Assembly: GCA_016705005.1 (NCBI GenBank) | Contig: JADIZB010000001.1 | Coordinates: 897,600 to 961,599 of the forward strand | DNA from: Bacteroidales bacterium | GTDB taxonomy: Bacteria > Bacteroidota > Bacteroidia > Bacteroidales > Lentimicrobiaceae | Length of the DNA stretch: 64,000 bases | Direction: 5' to 3' | Shown here: in pieces, positions 50,596-60,107 of the stretch | Layout: the number at the start of each line of letters is the position of its first letter | Numbering within the stretch: the first letter of the stretch is position 1 | The notes under the pieces: generated by a model | The model's database searches: none | What the model saw: the letters and a program-made list of their open reading frames with translations, nothing else | What the model was told of the DNA's origin: nothing | Program-made: the position numbers and the translations under genes

Positions 50596-50978
50596 CTGGT
50601 TTGTCGAGGGCACATTTGACTCTTGATAGAAGATGACTTTTAGTATCTTTACTATCTGAAATTTTAATATTGTGGACGAAATATTAGTTTATTCGTCAGC
50701 ATGCTCGCAGAGGCCAAGTAATAAAAATGTTATGGTTTTAGGTTCATGTATTTATGGATCTCTTTCAAATAATTTGAAAAAATTGAATGAATTTGGACGA
50801 GAAAAATTTGGATTTTCGTTTTCAACAACTTGTACTAATATAATATTAGGATATAATTCGCATATTACTAAATTCCGCCAAATGGTTTGTTAAATATTAC
50901 AAGTATGTTATGGGCTTCTTAATAAAAATGCAAATCCTGTGACAGACAAATCAAACAAAACATCATAATACTGCAACT
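50596..50978. other. Intergenic; one doubtful small frame
   Basis: A 73-codon plus-strand frame (50672-50893, GTG start, MDEILVYSSACSQ...) has no recognised domain and ordinary AT-rich composition. It could be a remnant. No RNA gene seen. Confidence 0.35.
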
Positions 50979-51692
50979 ATGGAAATCCTTATTTTCAGAT
51001 GGCGTGATGAACTGATAAAAGTCAATACTCAGGAAATAGTCTACTTTAAGGCTGACGGCAATTATTCAATTATGGTATTGTCATCTCAAAAGGAGCAACT
51101 CCTGGCCATGAATCTCTCAAAAGTACAATTAACTCTTGAGGAACAATTAGGAAAACATTCCATTCTATTTGAGCGAGTAGGCAGAGATTTAATAATCCGT
51201 AAGTCGTATCTGTTTACAATACAAATCCTTAAAAAAAGATTAACTCTTGCAGTCCCTGGTAGTGAGAAGTTCTTTGAGTTACATATATCAAAGGACGCTT
51301 TGAAGAAACTCAAAGAAAGTCAGGAACTTAAACCTAGTGAGATCTCAGAAGAAGCCCAGCTGAGGGACTCACATACACGTAGAATCTATCCTCTAAAAAT
51401 TGATTAAACCATTTTGGCCGTAAATCCGATAAAGCAGAATGCGAAAATCCCATCGATAACGGCGACAACCAAATTAGCAGGCAACATTTTCCGTTGAAGT
51501 TGTATTTGTTTGGAAACAAATAGTTATAAATATTTTCTGAATGATTCTGGGAGCGCAAACGGTACATTTTTGAATAATGAACTTATTCAAAAAAATATTC
51601 CAACACTTTTGCATTTTGGCAGTAAGTTAAGGGCAGGTAAAACCGAATTTTTATTGGAAAAAATTGATATGGATAGAACAGAAATAGCCTGA
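50979..51692 (+). CDS. LytTR-FHA fusion regulator, frame broken twice
   Basis: 50979-51407 gives a LytTR DNA-binding domain without a receiver (EIVYFKADGNYSIMVL, FERVGRDLIIRKSYLF). The frame stops after RIYPLKID, but one extra T (GATTTAAAC for GATTAAAC, near 51404) lets it continue as LNHFGRKSDKAECENPIDNGDNQISRQHF, the first half of an FHA domain. A second shift near 51508-51512 leads to NDSGSANGTFLNNELI, the second half, ending at 51692. The intact product would be LytTR plus FHA, a transcription factor that reads phosphothreonine. It lies directly upstream of the Ser/Thr kinase, a natural source of the signal. Confidence 0.72.
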
Positions 51693-51830
51693 TAAGTCAT
51701 TTCATACAGTAAAGCCACTATTCCATAAAGTATCATCAGAATAATTTGGGATAGTTATTACGTCCACTTAATTTTACGCTGTATTTCAACAATATAGTTA
51801 ACTTGAATCACAAGTAAAACGAGCAATATT

Positions 51831-53741
51831 ATGGAATTAACCCCAGGCACACTTCTTCATGCAGGCAAATATAAAATTATTGAAAAGTTGGGACAAGGCG
51901 GTTTCGGTATTGCTTACCGGGCACACCATCAAAGCCTTAAAAGAGATGTTTGCATAAAGGAATTTTTTTATAGTGATTTATGTGAAAGATCTCAAAACTC
52001 AGTAGATGTTACAGTCATTACAAAAGCAGCCGAAAAATTAAACCTTGTAAATTCTCTTAAGAAGAAATTTATAAAAGAAGCTCAACGACTGGCAAAATTT
52101 CAACACCCTAATATTGTTCAGGTAACAGATACATTTGAGGAGAACAACACAGCGTATTTTGTTATGGAGTATCTGCAAGGGGGTTCCTTGGAAGATTTAT
52201 TGAGCAGAGAGGGTGCTTTAAGCGAGCACAAAACCAAAGAACTCATTTTGCCAATAATTGATGCATTGGACGCCGTTCACAAAACAGATTTATTGCATTT
52301 AGATATTAAACCGGCAAATATCATGCTCCGGAATAATCAAACTCCTGTGTTGATAGACTTTGGTATTTCAAAATATATGGATTTTGCACCAGGCTATACA
52401 ACAACCGCTCCAATAGGAATTTCCAAAGGCTATGCTCCTTTAGAGCAATATGGAGGCAATAGACCTGACTTTTCAAAAGCTACTGACATATATAGTTTAT
52501 GTGCTACCATCTACAAAATGGTCACCGGCATTACACCTCCTGAACCATTACAAATGCTATCCAGCGGTTTAAAATCACCTCGGGAAATAAATGCAGAAAT
52601 CTCAATTCCGTTTAGTTCAGCCATACTGACAGGACTGGCCATAAAAGCATCGGAAAGACATCAAAGTATGTCGCACCTAATGAAAGTTATTTATCCGATA
52701 AAACACCCCAAAGAAACCGTTTTTAATAAATCCAATATTATTCATACAAAAACCGAACACTTAAAATTAGTAAAGTATAGTAGTATTTATAGCTTTTCTG
52801 ATGAATTGGCACGAGTAGAGTGTGAAGGGAAATGGGGTTTTATAGATAAAAATGGGAATGAAGTAATAAAATGTAAATATGATAAAGTTAGTGATTTTAC
52901 TGATGGAATGGCAGCAGTAAGTTTAGATGGTAAGTGGTGGGGTTATATTGATAAACAAGGATATGAGGTATTCCCTTTTATATATTCGGTTGCTTCAGAT
53001 TTTCATGAAGATTTGGCATCAGTATGTTTAGATCATCCCAATTCTCATCTAAATGCAAAGGATCACGAGTGGGGATATATAAATAAAAATGGGGAATTAA
53101 TTATAAAGCTCAACGGCTGGGGACACGATTTTACAGAGGGATTTGCAAGAATTGGTCTCTTTTCAAATTACAAATACATTGATAAAAAAGGCAAAATAGT
53201 AATTCCTTGTAAATATTATCAATCAGGAGATTTTTCGGAAGGCTTAGCATATATTGTTAAGAAAACTGGAATTTTCAATAAAAAAGAGAAGTATGGTTTT
53301 ATGGATAAACAAGGTAATGAGGTAATTTCTTGTATCTATGACAGTGCATACAATTTTTCAGAAGGATTATCACGCGTTAGTTTAAATGGGAAATACGGCT
53401 TCATCAACCTTGATGGAATAGAAGTAATATCATGCAAATTCGATTGGGCAATGCATTTTTCAGAAGGACTTGCACTTATTGAAAATAATAAGAAATACGG
53501 CTTTATTGATAATTATGGGGTTATTAAAATACTTTGTCTTTATGATGGAACTGGAGATTTCAACGAAGGTATTGCGCGAGTTTGTTTAAATAAAAAATGG
53601 GGTTGTATTAATAAAAATGGGCATATAATAGTCCCACTTATATACGATGAAATATATAATTTCTCTGAAGATCGTGCAGTTGTCAAAATCAATGGTTTTT
53701 ATAGTGTTATTGATAATACTGGAAAAGTCATATTAGAATAA
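51831..53741 (+). CDS. Ser/Thr protein kinase with WG repeats (1)
   Basis: 636 residues. Kinase domain about 10-280: Gly loop GQGGFGIAYRA, Lys in VCIKEFF, catalytic loop LLHLDIKPANIML (HLD in place of HRD), metal Asp in LIDFGISK, and APLEQYGG. From about 315 to the end there are roughly ten WG-type repeats (KWGFIDKNGNEVIKCKYDKVSDF, KYGFINLDGIEVISCKF, and so on), a beta-rich sensor or scaffold module. It has no membrane helix. The frame is clean. PP2C follows by 17 bp, consistent with a kinase/phosphatase operon. Confidence 0.93.
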   Translation: MELTPGTLLHAGKYKIIEKLGQGGFGIAYRAHHQSLKRDVCIKEFFYSDLCERSQNSVDVTVITKAAEKLNLVNSLKKKFIKEAQRLAKFQHPNIVQVTDTFEENNTAYFVMEYLQGGSLEDLLSREGALSEHKTKELILPIIDALDAVHKTDLLHLDIKPANIMLRNNQTPVLIDFGISKYMDFAPGYTTTAPIGISKGYAPLEQYGGNRPDFSKATDIYSLCATIYKMVTGITPPEPLQMLSSGLKSPREINAEISIPFSSAILTGLAIKASERHQSMSHLMKVIYPIKHPKETVFNKSNIIHTKTEHLKLVKYSSIYSFSDELARVECEGKWGFIDKNGNEVIKCKYDKVSDFTDGMAAVSLDGKWWGYIDKQGYEVFPFIYSVASDFHEDLASVCLDHPNSHLNAKDHEWGYINKNGELIIKLNGWGHDFTEGFARIGLFSNYKYIDKKGKIVIPCKYYQSGDFSEGLAYIVKKTGIFNKKEKYGFMDKQGNEVISCIYDSAYNFSEGLSRVSLNGKYGFINLDGIEVISCKFDWAMHFSEGLALIENNKKYGFIDNYGVIKILCLYDGTGDFNEGIARVCLNKKWGCINKNGHIIVPLIYDEIYNFSEDRAVVKINGFYSVIDNTGKVILE

Positions 53742-53758
53742 AATAGTCAGATATACAT

Positions 53759-54525
53759 ATGATAAATATCCAATCTCTCATCGGTGGCCGAACTGAAAAC
53801 CAGGACTTCTATGGCTCTGTTCAAACTCAATACGGTGAGTTAATTATTGTATGCGATGGTATGGGCGGCCATAATGGAGGCCGCCATGCTGCAGAAACTG
53901 CAGTGAGAATAATTATTGAGGAAGTCTCGAATTGCAGAGCAAGCAATCCAGTAAATGCACTCAATGATGCTATTATAGAAGCAAATACGGTAATATGGGA
54001 AGAAAGTCAAGCAGATAAAAGCCTCAAAGGCATGGGCACTACAGTTGTAGCTTTGCTAATTACACCCGAAAAAGCAATGAGTTTCCATGTAGGCGATAGT
54101 CGCGTTTATCAACTTTGGGAGGGAAAGATCATATTCCGGACATTCGATCATTCCCATGTATTCGAAATGGTAAAAGCCGGATTAATAACGGAAGAACAGG
54201 CTCGTATCTCAGAAAAATCAAATATCATTGCTCGAGGTGTATTTGGGGAGCTATTCCGGAAAATGAACTAGTCGACATGGCTAGCATAAATGAGGATATA
54301 GAAAAGGTCTTAGCCCATTTGGTAAAAGAAATTGATACTATTGGGTTTAAAAATGGCGGAAGGCACGATAATCTTACTGCTGCATTGGTAGAGATTGATA
54401 CTATAAATCCTATTAATAAGAGAAAATCCTCCACCAAAAAGAGCAACTCATTTTTTCACAATATCAACAGTTTTTTAAGAGACAAGTTGAATATACGAAG
54501 CCACTCCAAAGTTAAGAAACCATGA
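53759..54525 (+). pseudogene. PP2C-type Ser/Thr phosphatase with internal deletion
   Basis: N-terminal part intact: RTENQDFYG, VCDGMGGHNGG, KGMGTTVVALL and FHVGDSRVYQL supply the usual metal-binding and structural motifs. After SNIIAR the sequence jumps to GV then WGAIPENELVDMAS in another frame (break at about 54235-54250) and continues to GGRHDNLTAALVEI. About 35 codons are missing, including the Asp of the xSDG/TDG motif that binds metal. As given, the product is a 170-residue truncated protein. The end overlaps the FHA gene start (ATGA), so the 3' part is still in its original arrangement. Confidence 0.82.
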
Positions 54526-54941
54526 AAACATACAAAATTGGAAGAGATACTGATAACGATATAGTTATTAATGATCAGGATGTGCGTGTTAGCCGCTATC
54601 ATGCCACACTAACGATACATGATAATGGAACAATTACGATAAATGACCAAAGTACAAATGGAACGTATGTAAATGGAGTGAAAATTAAATCACAAATTGA
54701 AACAGCTGTTTCAACATCAGATAGTATTGTGCTTGCAAAAACAACACAATTAGATTGGAATCTGATTTCAACGGCTACCATTCTGAAACCAATGTACATT
54801 GCATCAGAATCACAAAAACCAGTATATTCAGCTACTCCGCAAAAGGCTAAAAATACTTCAATTATGCAAACAATAGGATGGATACTTATTGTAATTGGAA
54901 TAATCGGCATATATAGAACGGGCTTAAGTTTCACTTTTTAA
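54522..54941 (+). CDS. FHA domain protein with C-terminal membrane helix
   Basis: 139 residues: an FHA domain (IGRDTDNDIVI, RVSRYHATLTI, TNGTYVNGVKI) followed by a linker and a transmembrane helix (TIGWILIVIGIIGIY). FHA domains bind phosphothreonine peptides, so a membrane-tethered reader for the adjacent kinases is likely. After the stop the same frame continues for about 22 codons (GIFGVSAPIIGGIILIVRDK) to another stop at 55013, a second helix plus a charged tail. The TAA at 54939 may therefore be a nonsense mutation or an error. Confidence 0.85.
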   Translation: MKTYKIGRDTDNDIVINDQDVRVSRYHATLTIHDNGTITINDQSTNGTYVNGVKIKSQIETAVSTSDSIVLAKTTQLDWNLISTATILKPMYIASESQKPVYSATPQKAKNTSIMQTIGWILIVIGIIGIYRTGLSFTF

Positions 54942-55050
54942 GGAATATTTGGTGTTTCTGCACCTATTATTGGTGGAATAATTCTAATCGTCAGAGATAA
55001 AAACAAAGAATAATACCTCAAAAACAATCATTTCTAAATATTAAATTGAT

Positions 55051-57044
55051 ATGACCCAAGAAGAATTTCATAAACGCTACCATTACAGCCCAACAAAGGA
55101 TTGTTTAGGCGAAGGCGGCTTTGGCAAAGTATTTAAAGCTTATGACAACCACCTCGACAAATGGGTAGCTATCAAAATGGTTGAAGTAAGGCCCGGTCTA
55201 GAGCATGGAAGACTAAAGCATGAAGTAGAAATCGTAAATAAGCTACCTACCCACCAAAATATCGCCCGTTACGAAGAATGTTACACTTTTTCATCTTTCT
55301 CAGGTGAATATGATTTTGCTGTTTTGCAATATTATGAGTCCGGCAATCTACAGCAGTTACTAGAGACCAAACAACTCACCGAGCAGCAAAAAGATTCAAT
55401 ATTACAGCAGATATTGGCAGGAATAGAGTTTTTACATAATCAGGGAATTATTCATCGTGATTTGAAGCCACAGAATATCCTGATAGTAAATCGAAACGGG
55501 GAATATATTCCCAAAATTACAGACTTCGGAATAAGCAAAAAGTTAGACGCCAATAAAAGCTCTGTTTTTACAAACTCATTAGCAGGTGTAGGAACTCTGG
55601 CTTATGCTTCACCAGAACAACTACGTGGACTAACAATTAAGAAAAATACCGATTTATGGAGTTTTGGTGTAATTGTTTGCTATGTGTTTTTGAGCAGACT
55701 ACCTTTTAAACTTAATGGAGAATCAATTACAAATGAAGATGGAAGACAAGAGTTATATAAGCAAATAGCTAATGGTAAACTTGACTCTTCAGTTTCTCAA
55801 CTATCAATAAATTGGTTAAGCTTAGTTAGAAAATGTATAATAGTAAATATCGAAGATAGGGTTGAATCTGTTGCAGCATGTTTTGATATTTTGGGTGAAA
55901 AAGAATATTATTGGAAAGAAGTCAAACCGACAATAAACACATTAGGTGAAGTACTTACCGTTTTAAACGGATTCTTTTTTGACTTTAAATACGATTATTT
56001 AGGGTCGTTTATTGATGGATTAGCAATTGTAAAACGAAATGGATTATCTGGTTTTATTAACAAATTTGGCATTGAGGTAATCCCTTGTCAATTTGAGAGT
56101 GTAGACATATTTCATGATGGCTTAGCTTGTGTTAAAAGAAATGGTAAATATGGTTTTATTGACAAAAAAGGTAAAGTGATTATATCATGTGAACATACTT
56201 ATTCGGGATATTTTAGTGATGATTTCTGTCCTATTTACCCGTCCATAACTTCCAATAATCCTGATTATATCTTAGATAAAGTAGGGCGTAAATTTTTTGT
56301 TAAGGATAAATTTGATGGATTTAGTCACTTTCATGATGGCTTAGCGCAAGTAAGTGTCACACAATCAAAGTTTCTTAAAAAGTGCAAAAATATGGATATG
56401 TAAATAAAGAATTTCAATTATTATCGCTTGATTATGGCGTAGCGAACCATTATTCAGAGGGGCTTGCCATTGTACAAATTGGAGAAGTGAACTATAGTCC
56501 TTTTCGCGATTACGGTATTACAAATTGTACTTCTGGTGAAAGTGTAATTGATAAAAATGGAATTGAAAGAATATCTTCTCACAAGATAGGACATTCCTTA
56601 GGAGTTTATGGCGATAAGGGTGGAGGCGTTCACGAAGGATTTAGTGATGGGATGTGCATATTTAAAAAATATGGTGATTGGCCTAATTTATATGGATATA
56701 TAGATAATGTAGGCCATATAAAGATTCAGGCACAATTTGATGAAGGCTATATGTTTAAAAATGGCATTGCGCGAGTGGTGTTAAATAATACATATTGTTC
56801 GATTAACAAAGAAGGTCAGATTCTTGGCAAAGGTAATTTCGAGAAAATGTATGATTATTCTGAAGGACTAGCATTGGTTAAAAAAAATAACAAATTCGGA
56901 TTTGTTAATAATAATATGAAAGAAGTTATATCTTGTAAATATGACAATGCATATTTTTTCAGCGAAAGTTTAGCAGCAGTATGTTTAAATAATGAATGGT
57001 TTTATATTGACCAAACTGGTGTGCGAATAAGTTTTTACAAATAA
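55051..57044 (+). CDS. Ser/Thr protein kinase with WG repeats (2), one frame break
   Basis: The kinase domain spans about residues 12-285: GEGGFGKVFKA, VAIKMVEV, IIHRDLKPQNILIV, ITDFGISKKL and ASPEQLRG, all canonical. WG repeats start at about 320 (SGFINKFGIEVIPCQFES, KYGFIDKKGKVIISCEH). The frame ends at 56403 after FLKKCKNMDM. From 56382 the overlapping frame continues with KYGYVNKEFQLL and four or more further repeats up to 57044. One base inserted near 56378-56384 restores a protein of about 664 residues. Its partner genes are the first kinase, PP2C and FHA upstream and the protease 23 bp downstream. Confidence 0.88.
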
Positions 57045-57067
57045 AATGTATTAAAGAAATTTAGTTT

Positions 57068-57688
57068 ATGGATATTGACGATTTATATAATGACGTTTTT
57101 GATGAAACCCCTATAAAAGAGGATTATGATGTTATTGAATATCATCAATGGTTTTTCCCTATTATTGGTTACTCTATATTAGAAAAGGAGAAAAAGAGTC
57201 ATGGAAATGGTTTCTTTATTAACAATATGGGCTATTTTGTAACAGCAGGACATGTTATCCATGATAAGACTCAACACTATAAGGCTATTATTGATAATAA
57301 TGAATGTGATTTTATTATACTTTTTGAGGAATATTTACCAATTAAAGAACAAAATAATCAATTGTGTAAAGACTTGGCAATTTGCAAAATTGAGATTAAC
57401 AAAGAAAATAATTTTCAATTATCCAATATTTTGGCAAGTGAAATGAGAGTTGCTATTTCAGGGTTTAGAAGGAGAATTCAAAATGGCATTTCAATAAATC
57501 CAATAAAAGTCAAAGAGTTTTATTTACATAATTACAAATGCATTGATGTAAAGCTAAATTTACCAAGAGAGATAAATAATGACATTGACAATCGGCCTGT
57601 CTGTCATAATACAAGGTCATTAGTTCTGACTGAAGGTGTGAAATATAATGGTTTAAGTGGATGTTGTGCTATTATTAAAAATGGATGA
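57068..57688 (+). CDS. Trypsin-like serine protease domain protein
   Basis: 206 residues without a signal peptide, so cytosolic unless exported otherwise. GNGFFINNMGYFVTAGHVIHD carries the catalytic His (TAGH), KDLAICKI the Asp and GLSGCCAII the nucleophile Ser in a GxSG setting. The Asp and Ser loops are in trypsin order. The protein stops shortly after GLSG, earlier than usual for a two-barrel fold, so the C-terminus may be cut by an indel. Placed last in the kinase/phosphatase/FHA operon, it could be the effector, but this is inference. Confidence 0.72.
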   Translation: MDIDDLYNDVFDETPIKEDYDVIEYHQWFFPIIGYSILEKEKKSHGNGFFINNMGYFVTAGHVIHDKTQHYKAIIDNNECDFIILFEEYLPIKEQNNQLCKDLAICKIEINKENNFQLSNILASEMRVAISGFRRRIQNGISINPIKVKEFYLHNYKCIDVKLNLPREINNDIDNRPVCHNTRSLVLTEGVKYNGLSGCCAIIKNG

Positions 57689-57856
57689 ACAGGTTGGACG
57701 TTAGAATACTCCTATAAAACACCTTCTCTGAACGAAAATTAACTCATATACCAGAAACTCATGTCACAGACATTACTTATGTTTTGACTTTAATAGCAAC
57801 GTGAAGATTTTCGCCTAATAATTAATCGTTTTAATTCCTTTAAGAAAAGTAACCTT

Positions 57857-58408
57857 ATGAAAATAGTAGAATTGTCAAAATATATCAAGGTTTATTCACA
57901 AAGAGTATTTAGGTTATTCGGTATGCAACACCGGTCTGATATTGTGTGGAAAGAGCTGATTAAACTGTATAAGAAAGAGAATTGGCATTTTGGCCAATAC
58001 GATAATGAGAAATATATTCGGACATCTTTTGTTGATGAAAACAATAATGATCTGAATTTTCACTACCAGGTAACTGCCGATAAACTTGTTTTCAGAGGTG
58101 TAATAGCAACTGATTTCAATGAAGAAAAACAAATGACATTATGCTATTGTCATCACATCTCAACAATCTTCTGACATTTGGAATGGTCAGAGTCAACATC
58201 AACGACAATTATGTTGAATTTGTTTACCAAGGAGATCTTCTGGTTTATATGTTTATATCCCGGTGAAATTCATAGTGACATAGATAGGCATTCTCGAATT
58301 TCTTCAGACTGTCATTGGGCTTTTAATCATCTTTTTAATAGCGGAGATGAGCCGGTATTTGTAATTTCTGAATTACTGAAACAATATGAAAAAAGGAACC
58401 AGGATTAA
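57857..58408 (+). pseudogene. YbjN-like protein, frame broken
   Basis: The start MKIVELSKYIKVYSQRVFRLF continues to FRGVIATDFNEEKQM (frame to 58174). The text then goes on in a second frame (LLSSHLNNLLTFGMVRVNIN then DNYVEFVYQGDLLVYMF) and ends in a third (HSDIDRHSRISSDCHWAFNHLFNSGDEPVFVISEL, stop 58408). The ending and the NxLLTFG...VEFVYQGDL pattern resemble YbjN/type III chaperone-like folds, which often act as small adaptor proteins. At least two indels. Family assignment is tentative. Confidence 0.5.
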
Positions 58409-58731
58409 ATAAAATCATCATTTTATTAATTAAAACTATTGCCAAAATCCATGAATCCTAAACTTGTTGAAGTGCCTGCCTGAAGTTTTTGCCATGATTG
58501 TAATTGAATAATGGTTCCCTACTCCATTGGCTTTTCGGATTTGCCTCCGCAAGCTTGCCTGTGCGGAACAGGACCGTTTTCTGAATGGGTTCTGGTCTCC
58601 ACTGGTTACAGAAAATTATAATTTAATTTTGAAACCGGTTTCTGATAGACAAAATCTGTACCACAACTGAAGTGTGACATAACGATTATTAATGCCTGAC
58701 AGTGTTAAAAAAACTCATCTAAGCATCCCTT
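58409..58731. other. Intergenic between convergent genes
   Basis: No gene. A CCTCCGCAAGCTTGCCTGTGCGG dyad at about 58550-58570 resembles the GC-rich dyads near 18.3 and 26.7 kb. It marks the change from plus-strand island genes to minus-strand genes. Confidence 0.45.
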
Positions 58732-59667
58732 TCAAAATTTAATGACTTCGCAATCCAGTAAAGGTTTGTGTTTGTTCATTAAATCATGCATCCGGGTCCA
58801 ACATGTACTCCTCGGATTCGGATCGCCAATTCCCAGAATTGGCCTTATTGCGTTAAAATTACTTCGCCCCTTCAGGAACGATCCTGCCTGCGGAGGCAAA
58901 AGCCCCAGTGCTATCTTTTGCGTAATAAGTTCCTGAATATCCTGGAAAATGGGTTTAACGGCATTTATATTGAAAATCTCTTTATATACGGCAACCTGGA
59001 AAGGACCCCAATATATCCCGGCGGTGTTGCTTCCATTTTTCAATTCGATGCAGCAAAGATTGCCTTCCGGATCTAAAGCCAATAAATCCAATTCATTACC
59101 CAAGTTTTTCGGCTTTGATTTTCCGTAGGTTTTAGGATCATTTTCCTTTTCTGTCGCAATCAATTTCAGGTATTTATCAACTATTGGTTTAAGGTGGGTT
59201 ACTTTCTCTTCTGAATTTGTATATCCAATTACACATTCCCTGTCAATAACTATAAACGGACTATCAGATTTTGCATTTTCGCCGGATTCATAGCAAATCA
59301 GATTCTGATAATACCCCTCCTTCATATTTGAAAATGAACTGGAACTGGCCTTTTCAATTGATCCTAAAAGATAGTTTGCTATTTCGCCTTTGGGAGGGTT
59401 ACTACATTTATATGAGCCAAGAAATGGATCTGAATAGAATTTATCAGCTGAAAAGGTCAATCTATCACGACTGTAATTTATCTTAATTACCAAAAGGCAG
59501 GTTATTCCTATATACACCATAATTTCGTCATGTTCACGAAGTTGAATATCAAGGGTAAAAGGGGCTCCTTCAGGTCTGGCAGACTTGATTTCCGGTATAA
59601 TAAAACTACCGGAATCCTGCAAATACTGAAATGCAGATTGGCTGAGTTGTCTTTTAAAACGAAGCAT
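58732..59667 (-). CDS. PD-(D/E)XK-like nuclease-fold protein
   Basis: 311 residues, no signal peptide. In the second half, NELDLLALDPEGNLCCIELKNGS supplies an upstream Glu, an Asp and the E-x-K pair of the PD-(D/E)XK fold, followed by a helix with QVAVYKEIF. The first 150 residues are beta-rich and unrecognised. A similar core (ERLDLLAIDKFGDLVVIENKL) occurs in the gene at 60108, so both may act on nucleic acid. The name is based on the core motif only. The frame is intact. Confidence 0.68.
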   Translation of the reverse strand: MLRFKRQLSQSAFQYLQDSGSFIIPEIKSARPEGAPFTLDIQLREHDEIMVYIGITCLLVIKINYSRDRLTFSADKFYSDPFLGSYKCSNPPKGEIANYLLGSIEKASSSSFSNMKEGYYQNLICYESGENAKSDSPFIVIDRECVIGYTNSEEKVTHLKPIVDKYLKLIATEKENDPKTYGKSKPKNLGNELDLLALDPEGNLCCIELKNGSNTAGIYWGPFQVAVYKEIFNINAVKPIFQDIQELITQKIALGLLPPQAGSFLKGRSNFNAIRPILGIGDPNPRSTCWTRMHDLMNKHKPLLDCEVIKF

Positions 59668-59693
59668 AAAATTATGATTTAGTGATGTTAATA

Positions 59694-59996
59694 TTAACGC
59701 TGTTTCCTACTATCGAAGATTTGTTCTTTGCCTTTAAGAGATTCATCGATCTCTTGGCTTTTATAATAATACTTCCGGCCATACCGATGAAAAGTGATTT
59801 TCCCCGTTTTCTTTAACCGGCTCACAGTTTGGATTGTGCACCCTAAATATTCCGCTAAAGCTTTATCACCAATAAGTTTTTCTGAAGAAATCAAGAATGG
59901 TGCTGGCACCTCATTACGCTGGAATTCCTTAATTTCATTGAGTACGGTTTCGATACGGATTAGCTTTTCATTGAGTAAATCAAATGGATTTTCCAT
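59694..59996 (-). CDS. Small helix-turn-helix (excisionase-like) protein
   Basis: 100 residues from MENPFDLLNEKLIRIE; nine further open codons upstream are unlikely. A coiled N-terminal helix is followed by a MerR/excisionase-type HTH: GDKALAEYLGCTIQTVSRLKKTGKITFHRYGRKYYYKSQEI. Genes of this type are common in Bacteroidota integrative elements, where they act as excision factors or regulators. It sits 26 bp from the PD-(D/E)XK gene on the same strand. Confidence 0.82.
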   Translation of the reverse strand: MENPFDLLNEKLIRIETVLNEIKEFQRNEVPAPFLISSEKLIGDKALAEYLGCTIQTVSRLKKTGKITFHRYGRKYYYKSQEIDESLKGKEQIFDSRKQR

Positions 59997-60107
59997 AACT
60001 AATGAAATTAGTAATCTAAGCACTACTTTAGTTTTAACTCATTCTTTGAATAGACATTCAGTCGCTTGATCGGCTCTTTGATCGCACTCACCAGTCGCTC
60101 GGAATTA

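Noticed and set aside
50672..50893. 73-codon plus-strand frame in the island
   Set aside because: GTG start, no recognised domain; noted in the intergenic entry but not supported as a gene.
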